Source: Heterohyrax brucei
Taxonomy: Eukaryota > Chordata > Mammalia > Hyracoidea > Procaviidae
Reading direction: 5' to 3'
Assembly: GCA_028571685.1 (NCBI GenBank)
Contig: CM053144.1
Coordinates: 94,394,171-94,458,170, forward strand
Length of the DNA stretch: 64,000 nt
Part shown: positions 57,051-64,000 of the stretch, piece after piece
How positions within the stretch are numbered: the first letter of the stretch is position 1
Layout of the letters: every line of letters begins with the position of its first letter
Translations under genes and position numbers: made by a program
The notes under the pieces: generated by a model
Seen by the model: the letters and a program-made list of their open reading frames with translations, nothing else
Database searches by the model: none
Told to the model about the DNA's origin: nothing

Positions 57051-58609
57051 TCAAAAAAATCACCTAAAACTAAATTATTCTTTTTAAGGCTTATTTTTTA
57101 GTTTTAAAATATTTTTTTTCCCTTCTGTGTTGTTCCCCCCTCCAACCCAGTCTCTCTTGTTTTCTTATTGAAAATAGAATCATCACCTCCAGGCAGTACA
57201 GCAGTGAATTACAGAGATCGAGACTCCTGTCTGTATGTTGGCACTCTTTTTCATTTCAAAAACGTTTTTTTTTTTTCCTTGATATAGTGCCACCTCTACT
57301 TACTATTTTTTAGAAGCCCATTAATATACAGGGTGGCTCCCCATTGGCAGTTTCTGGCCACAGAATTTATTTGTTAGGAAGATCTGTTGAAAAGCTACCG
57401 TAAGCCAGCCACTCTGCTGGTGTTTGGGATCCAAAGGCAAATAAAACACCACCCGTACATTCAAGGAACACTCTGTGTTACACAGCCACACATGCAGAAC
57501 AAGCAAAAAACTACTGAAATAATTTCTGGGAAAATTATATGTAATTTATGCAGCTAAAGCCTAATATTACAACTTTACATTCCGTTCCATTTGCTGGATG
57601 AATTTTTATACACACGTACAATCACACATACACACTTCAAAACAACCTTATGTTTACAGTTACTTGATATTAACATTTTTATTCTGTGGGTGGACTTATA
57701 TGTCAAGAACAGATATAACTACATAAACGCCTGGCTCAGTGGTAAAATTATTCTGTCCTTTTATTTGTCAAAACAGTACAGATGGTATATGATACAGCAG
57801 CTCCACTTACAGGTATCTACATAATTGTTGCTTTCAAAAGAAAGTCAGTGGAAATGAAGAAGTAAAGGACTTTTCAATTACTCATTTTTTCCAACTTGGA
57901 AAAATTTTCAGTACTTGTTCCTCACTCTGGATATCAGCTATTCCTTTCACTGACTTGCATGAGTTTTCCACATACACATTTTTTCCAGAATCATATTTGG
58001 CCTGTAAATGACCTCACAGGTAATTTATTTTGCAAGTAGTTCATGTTTGATCTATGTGGCATGACAAATAGCTTTCATATTATTTAGCTGACTAGGATGC
58101 AAGTTTGAAAAGGAAATTCTATCCAATGAGCTGTTAGCTCACTGAAATTCTCTTCAGTGAGCTGTTACTGCATTCAGTGTCTTAGAGTGCTAAGAGTAGA
58201 AGTTGTCTGCACAAGAAATACACATTTTCTAAAGGCCACAAAATTCTTGTATCCTATGATGATGTTTGAAGTATATTTTAATGAGGCTGCTGTTGGCAAT
58301 CCTTTCCTTGAAGACATAAAAAAAGTAATAATCTCAGGCATTAAGTATTTCTTTTTGCAAATATTTACTTGAAAAGCAGTATGGAATTGAAATTGTCTTC
58401 ATCTAAAATGCACTAAAACCATTTATTATGAAATTTAATATCTAGCCTACATAGTTGTGTTTACAATGATTTTTTTTTTCTGTTAACATCTGACAGAATA
58501 CATAAATCAAGGATTAAGGCTTAAAACACCCCTCTCATTTAGAATATGCAATAACAATAATAATAATTCATGTATCATGTGAGTTATTAGACACACTAAG
58601 TTCCTGTAT
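57051..58609. other. Unassigned stretch
   Basis: An old dispersed-repeat trace at about 57395-57480 ('aagccagccactctgctggt', 'caaaggcaaataaaacacca'). The remainder is AT-rich without recognised features. Confidence 0.45.
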
Positions 58610-58797
58610 TTTAAATATCTCCATTAATCCTTGAAATTATCTGCTAATGTAGGTACTGTTACCTTCATTCTACAGAATAGTAACATGAGATTCAAAAAGA
58701 ATATATATTCCCTAGAGTCACACAGATAGTAAGAGTCGAGTCAAGATTTAAGGCCATAATACTCTGATTCCAAAATTCATGCTCTTAAACACAAAAT
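58610..58797 (-). mobile_element. MIR copy, minus strand
   Basis: 'aggtactgttaccttcattc', 'agagtcacacagatagtaag', 'agtcaagatttaaggccata', 'attcatgctctta'. Confidence 0.75.
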
Positions 58798-58991
58798 TCA
58801 GTAAACAGCATTCACAAAATAATATCCATATGCTAAACCATGACTCAAAATGAGAAGAAACAGCTGCAAACATCAATTAATAAACTGGACATGATTCAGT
58901 ATGATCCTAGGAAAATTGGAAATTGTCAAAAAAGAAATGGAATGCTTAAAGATAGATATCCTAAGCATTAGTCAGGTAAAATGAGCTAGTA

Positions 58992-59426
58992 TTGATCACT
59001 TTGGATCAGACAGTCATATGGTCTACTATGCTAGGAATGACAAAGACGAGTGGCATTGCATACATTATCAGAAAGAACATTTCAAGATATATCCTGAAGT
59101 GCAACAGTATCAGTGATAGGATAATATTCATATATATGCAAGAAAGGCCAGTTAATATGACAATAATTCTAACTTATACACAAGCTACTAATGCCAAAGA
59201 TGAAAAAATTGAATATTTTTACCAATTCCTGAAGTTTGCAATTGACGAAATTAATTTAGATGCATTGATAGTTACTAGGGACTGGAATGTGAAACATGGA
59301 ATCAAAAAAGGATCAGTAGCTGGAAAACATGGCCATGGTGATGATGCTGCAGATCACGTGGTAGCATTTTGTAAGACCAAGGACTTTCTCATTGCAAATA
59401 ACTTTTTTCAGCAACAAAAAAGGTAA
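58992..59426 (+). pseudogene. BovB endonuclease-domain pseudogene
   Basis: The 144-codon frame covers most of an RTE-type APE endonuclease: 'FIYMQERPVNMTIILTYTQ', then 'LDALIVTRDWNVKHG' (the GDxN-type active-site block, here Arg-Asp-Trp-Asn), and 'HGHGDDAADHVVAFCKTK' with 'FLIANNFFQQ'. The enzyme would nick target DNA for insertion. The domain's start lies upstream and out of frame (about 58850-58990), and the frame stops at 59426. Altered active-site residues add to the evidence that it is inactive. Confidence 0.8.
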
Positions 59427-59639
59427 CTGTCACAGATGGGCTACATACAACCTGCTTAACTACATCTGTGGAAAGAGGCAGTGGAGAAGCTCAGTGCCGT
59501 CAGTCAAAGCAAGGCCAGTGGCCAACTGTGGAACAGTCCATCAGCTGCTGATGTGCAAGTTCAAACTGAAACTGAAGAAAGTTGTAACTAATCCATGAAA
59601 GCCAAAGTATGACTTTGAATATATCCCACCTGAATTTAA

Positions 59640-61487
59640 AGAGCAACTCATGAATACATTTGGCATAGTGAGCACTGATGACAGAAGACCACTGTTGGAT
59701 GCTAACAAGGATATTATGATATTATTCATGAAGAAAGCAAAAGATAGTTTAAAAGAGGAAAGAAACAAAAGACCAAAATGGATATTAGAAGAGATTCAGA
59801 AACTTGCACTTGAATGCAGACTAGCTAAGGTGAAAGAGAGAAATAATCATGTGAAAGAACTGAACAGATTTCAACGGGCAGCTCAAGAAGACAGAGTATT
59901 ATAATAAGTGTGCAAGGAATGGGAATTTGAAAGCCAGAAGGGAAGAACACACTCAACATTTCTCAGGCTAAAAGAACTAAAGAAAAATTCAAGCCTAAAG
60001 TTGCAGTATTGAAGGATTCTATGGACAAAATCACAGGGTCACTATCAGTTGGAATTGACAGAGTAGCAATGGGTTTTTTTATGGGCAAAATATTGAATAA
60101 CACAGGAAGCATCAAAAGAAGATAGAAGGAATACACAGTCACTGTATCCGAAGGAATTGATCAATATTCAGCCATTTCAGGAGGCAGCATGTGATCAATA
60201 ACTGATAACACTGAACAAATCCAAACTGCACTGAAGGCACTGGTGGAATACAAGGCTCCAGAAATTGACAAGATACCAATTAAGATGTTTCAACAAACAC
60301 ACACAATGCTGGAAGTGCTCATTTATCTCTACCAAGAAATTTGGAAGATGCATATTTGTGCCCATTTAAAGAAAAGAGATCAAACTGAATGCAGAGATTA
60401 TTGAACAATATCATTAATAACACATACAAGTAAAATTACACTGAATGTAATATAAAAATTATTGTAACAGTACATGAATAGGAGACTTCCAGGAAGTCAA
60501 GCCAGATTTGGAAGAAGACATGGAATGAAGGATTTGAATCATAGTGTTGGTAAAGAATATTAATTATGCAATAGACTGCCAGAAGAAGGAACAAATCTTT
60601 TTGGAAAGAAGCACAGCCAATATGTTTCTTAGCCCTTTTAAGACTCAATTATTTTTTGCTTTGTAATATTTTTTTTTGATACTATATGTTTCATTATTAG
60701 AAGCATGCTGAATCATTCAGTGTTGTTAACTTTTTGGTAATGTTGTCAGCTGAATTTTGGCTGAAATCAGAGAATTCCAGATGGATGTTTACCTGTGTTT
60801 CATTAACTATTTGTAAGGGAAAAAACCATTATTATTCAGCTCTATGGATAGTAGTAAATCATGGATAACATTGTGAGGATTGACAATCCTAAGACACTCA
60901 ATTACGCTTCTGCACATAGACCAAAAGGCAGTCACTGAAACTCAATAAGGGAATACTTTGTGTCTTAAAATCAGGGAAGTTGTGTGTCAGGGTTGTACCT
61001 TTCGCCATACCTGTTCAGTCTGTATGTTTTGTGAATAATCTGAGAAGCTGTACTAGAATGTACTAGAAGAAGAATGCGCCACCAGGATTGGAGGAAGACT
61101 TTTTAACAGTCTGCAAAATGCAGATGGTAGAACTTTGCTTGCTGTAGGCAAAAAGAACCTGTAGCACTGAGGAAGATCAAACAGTACAGCCTTTGGTATG
61201 GATTATACTTCAACTAAAAGAAAACAAAAATCCTCACAACTGTGTCAATAAATGGTGTTACAATAAATGGAGAAAATATTGAAGTTGTCAAAGATTTCAT
61301 TTTATTTGGATCTACAATCAACACTCAAGGAAGCAGCAGTCAGGAAGTCAAAGAATGTGTTGCACTGGGCAAATATGCTGCAGAAGACCTCTTTAAAGTG
61401 TTACAAGGCAAAAATGTCACTTTGAGGAATAAGGTGGGGCTGGCACAAGCGGTGGTGTTTTCAGTGGTCTCATATGTGAAATGGTGA
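59640..61487 (+). pseudogene. BovB linker, RT and C-terminal pseudogene
   Basis: An open linker at 59650-59904 ('DRRPLLDANKDIMILFMKK', 'RPKWILEEIQKLALE'), RT pieces around 60200-61200, and a C-terminal piece at 61242-61487 ('VVKDFILFGSTINTQGSSS', 'GKNVTLRNKVGLAQAVVFS'). The catalytic Tyr-Ala-Asp-Asp box at 61117-61128 reads Asn-Ala-Asp-Gly. A duplicated 3' segment splits the RT at 60525-60740. Inactive. Confidence 0.75.
60028..60077 (+). mobile_element. 5'-truncated AfroSINE tail inside BovB
   Basis: 'agggtcactatcagttggaa', 'ttgacagagtagcaatgggt' and a T-run. Flanks: ctatggacaaaat (60018-60030) and ttatgggcaaaat (60077-60089). Confidence 0.85.
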
Positions 61488-61656
61488 CAATGAATTAGGA
61501 AGACCAAAAAGAATTGATACATTTGAATCATGGTGTTGGTGAAGAATATTAAATATACAATAGAATGCCAGAAGAATGAACAAATCTTTTTAGAAAGAAG
61601 TATGGCCAGTATGCTCCTTAGGCCTTTCAAGACCCAATTATTTTTTGCTTTGTATT

Positions 61657-61660
<4 letters not shown>

Positions 61661-61687
<27 letters not shown>
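61661..61687. repeat. (CA)n microsatellite in BovB
   Basis: Uninterrupted CA run absent from the duplicate segment at 60525-60740. Confidence 0.95.
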
Positions 61688-61759
61688 GTATCTATACACC
61701 ATGTGGTTTCATTATTAGAAGCATCCTGAACCCTTGAATGTTGTTGAATTTTTGGTAAA

Positions 61760-62050
61760 TAGTACAAATCCTTTTCTTGCCCTCTCCCCTTCAATGACAG
61801 TGGATATATACTCCCACAGAGTTACCCTTAAGGTCCAGAGGGACATACCATGTCCACTAATTCTACCCCTGAATCCACCTCAAGTCTACTGGTACATTCT
61901 TGACCCCCCAAATTTTTCAGAATTCCTGTATTTCCTACCAAAAATGCACACACTTGTTACAACTCCCTGTAGAAACAATGATTTGCAGCACATGCCATTT
62001 TTCTAAGCAGTTACATAGGCCCTTGCCTTGCAGCAGCATGCACCGTCAGT
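61760..62050. other. Unassigned insert within BovB
   Basis: C/T-rich sequence ('ccctctccccttcaatgaca', 'tctacccctgaatccacctc') not belonging to BovB. BovB resumes after it. Origin unknown. Confidence 0.45.
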
Positions 62051-62589
62051 GGGAAAGCATGTTCCCAATCAACCTTAGAGGTAGAACGTATTGGTAGGCA
62101 AGTATGTATCTCAGTAGTCACTGAAGAGTTAGAAACAAAGATGGCAAGATGTTGTGTCACATACTTTGTACGTATTACCAGCAGAGCCTGGACCCTGGAG
62201 AAGGACATTGCTTGGTAAAGTAAAGAAACAATAAAAAAGAGGAAGACCCTCGATGAGACAGAGTGACATAATGGCTGCAAGACTGGGCAATGTTTCATTC
62301 TGTTGTAAACAGGGCTGCTGTGAACTGGAAATGACTGCACAACAAAAGCAAAGATTCACTTGAAGAGTGCGGAAATACCCTAAATTTAATTGAGGGTTCA
62401 CTGTTCATTTACTGCTTTATAGTCTCAAATAGATGTTTTAAACATGTTGTTAGTTTTTGCATCCTAATTGTCTAAGTCCTTTAAGAAATCTTATTAGAGA
62501 AGAGAAAATACAGCATTAGCACAAGTAATCCATATTTCTTGATGCACCAGCCTGTAGATTGAACATAAAAATCTAACTGGTAGTTCTAT

Positions 62590-63088
62590 GTCTCTTTAAA
62601 AACTTATTGTCTGGAAATAAAGACTTTCCCATATTCACCCCCGGTGATTTGGGGAATCTCCAACTATGTCCCACGGAAGTGCTACAAGGAAATGTCCTTG
62701 GTTACTGATCACCACGCCCAGTGTCCAGACTCCAGTTCCTGCAGACTGTGGCGGAGTGCTCTGCCACTGCTGATGCTAACGCAACAAATCTGCCATAAAA
62801 ATCTCACGTCGTGCAGCACAAGGCAGAACCCCAGTGTCTGACTGCAACCAAAACTGCTAACTTGAAGGCAGTTCAAGTTCTGAAAACCCCAAAGAGATTT
62901 TACTCAAAGACTGCCAATTTTCATCTTCCTTTGGTCACAGCACAAGCTGAACAGAGAAACTGGACTATCTTCCAAACCAGCTGACTCCTGCAGCTCTTTC
63001 CCAAACTTGGATTGCTACAGTGCTCAAAGAGAAAGGCCAAGAAAACATTGATAGATACTACAGTTTTGCAAGAAACCGTAAATGAGGT
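62590..63088 (+). pseudogene. Candidate retrocopy or dead exon of an unidentified host gene
   Basis: Two frames give protein-like sequence in succession. About 62590-62800 reads 'LLSGNKDFPIFTPGDLGNL', 'QLCPTEVLQGNVLGY', stop, 'SPRPVSRLQFLQTVAE'. After a +1/-1 shift near 62790 it reads 'ISRRAAQGRTPVSDCNQNC', stop, 'SENPKEILLKDCQFSSSF', 'GHSTS', stop, 'TEKLDYLPNQLTPAALSQT', then 'LKEKGQENIDRYYSFARNR', Lys and TGA at 63086-63088. Composition (Ser/Pro-rich then a Lys-ended tail) is unlike the local noncoding sequence. Three in-frame stops and a frameshift mean it is dead. I do not recognise the parent. AATAAA at 63411-63416 could be its 3' signal. No A-tail was seen. Confidence 0.4.
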
Positions 63089-64000
63089 TTTTAACATTGA
63101 ATCTACAGAGTTTTAATTCTCGACAACTAGTTTTCAGTTAGAGAATAAGTTAAATATCTTTTGATTGCATCATAGAAATACACTTTAATTGCTGTGCAGT
63201 CCAGGTAGAAAAAAGAAGAAGCAAAATATCTGTAAAATTACCTTTAAAGAATTTTAGCTGGAGAATATCATTCTCTACTTGGAGGAAATCTAAGGTAACA
63301 CTTCCATTTCATAATTAATCAACTTAACTTTTCACTTTTTCAGTAAAAGTACATCATATTTCAAACAGTATGTAACTGGTCTACAGACTGAATTACCTCT
63401 CTCCCATTATCAATAAATGTTCACAAATACTGTTTCATAGTCATGTCTTGAGTGGGTAGTTGATGTGCACGTAATTACTAGAGACAAACTTATAGAGAAA
63501 TCCCTATCTAGGATAGAGTTTTGATGTATCCCTCTCTTTGTACTTTACAGTCAAGTGAGAAGGACTACCATGTACAGAACATGAACAGTGTGCAAATCAT
63601 GTCAGTGCTTTCAGTGTGGCATGGCATAAATAGCATGGTCAGTGTGTAGAAGACAATAGATGATATCAAGACTTTTGGGAACTGAGGGAGCAGAAGGGGT
63701 GTTGATGAAGAAAAGATGTGTTTAGGGGATCACATAACCTCCCAAACCTCCAACACGTCCCATCAAGCCATTTCAAAGGCCATACTAAAGAAGAACAATT
63801 ACTTGTTATGCAAATATAAATTTCAGGCAAGTCCACTATTTTTGGCTCTTCCACCAAAATAAAGTAATTGCTGCCCATAACATGCCCCTTTAGATGCAGA
63901 GTGCTGCTGTGAAGGGCAAGGGTAAACAACAGCCTAGTGTCACCACTGATGTTTCATAGTCCGTAAATTCTAAGTCTTCTCCTTTAAGTTTATTATGTCC
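63089..64000. other. Unassigned stretch to window end
   Basis: Possible 3' UTR of the candidate above up to 63430. Beyond that no repeat or exon was identified. Confidence 0.4.

Larger units (their letters stand above)
58830..62350 (+). mobile_element. BovB/RTE LINE copy 2, long
   Basis: Covers the endonuclease region (58992-59430), linker, RT (about 60200-61200), C-terminal segment (61242-61487) and the 3' end to about 62345 ('gaactggaaatgactgcaca'). Inserts: a SINE tail at 60028, a duplicated segment at about 60525-60740, and unassigned sequence at about 61760-62050. Frames are broken in many places. Confidence 0.85.

Overview
The window reads as mammalian nuclear DNA with no complete host gene. 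It is AT-rich and intron/intergenic-like. Almost all recognisable structure is transposable elements and their remains. About 28 copies of an afrotherian tRNA-derived SINE (AfroSINE: 5' 'ccctggtggc..agtggttaag', body 'gctaaccaaaaggt..ggcagttcaaatcca', 3' 'agggtcgctatgagtcggaa') occur with two BovB/RTE LINE copies and L1 elements whose antisense 3' ends read 'ttttattgtgctttaagtgaaagtttac'. This combination points to Afrotheria and most likely an elephant-like (paenungulate) genome. The lineage call is inference from repeat content.

Layout. 0-2.35 kb: a minus-strand L1 ORF2 remnant broken by two solo LTRs and a SINE. 2.37-5.82 kb: two head-to-head copies of the 3' end of one endogenous retrovirus, with a second LTR family inside the left arm and an AT-repeat-rich centre. 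6.2-9.8 kb: a minus-strand L1 3' end that received two plus-strand L1 3' ends at the same target, then SINEs. 13-15.1 kb: an L1 with 5' UTR and ORF1, cut off before ORF2. 15.8-16.4 kb: a MaLR-type LTR. 21.7-24.5 kb: a BovB copy carrying a solo LTR and a doubled 3' end. 27.5-28.2 kb: L2. 28.6-29.7 kb: minus-strand L1 3' end. 29.9-34.2 kb: an L1 with ORF1, RT and 3' UTR but no endonuclease domain. 36.8-37.4 kb: a SINE cluster with one SINE inside another. 42.3-44.5 kb: SINEs, an L1 3' end and an MLT1-like LTR. 44.8-48.9 kb: an L1 with 5' UTR, ORF1 and endonuclease, split by a MaLR LTR. 49.3-51.2 kb: the 3' part of an ERV-L (integrase end, dUTPase, LTR) next to mariner transposase remains in two orientations. 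55.6-57.05 kb: L2. 58.8-62.35 kb: a long BovB copy. The stretches between are low-information unique or very old repeat DNA.

Two places may hold host coding sequence. One is a minus-strand exon-like block at 38555-38707, with an acceptor, an open phase and a downstream AATAAA. The other is a frameshifted coding-like stretch at about 62590-63088 that looks like a decayed retrocopy or dead exon. Neither could be assigned to a gene.

There is no operon, CRISPR array, rRNA or functional tRNA gene, and I found no evidence for a new biological system. What deserves a second look is how the repeats are arranged: inverted ERV ends, repeated use of one L1 target site, an L1 lacking its endonuclease, segmental duplications inside BovB, the 3' tail shared by BovB and AfroSINE, and clear target-site duplications that give an insertion order.
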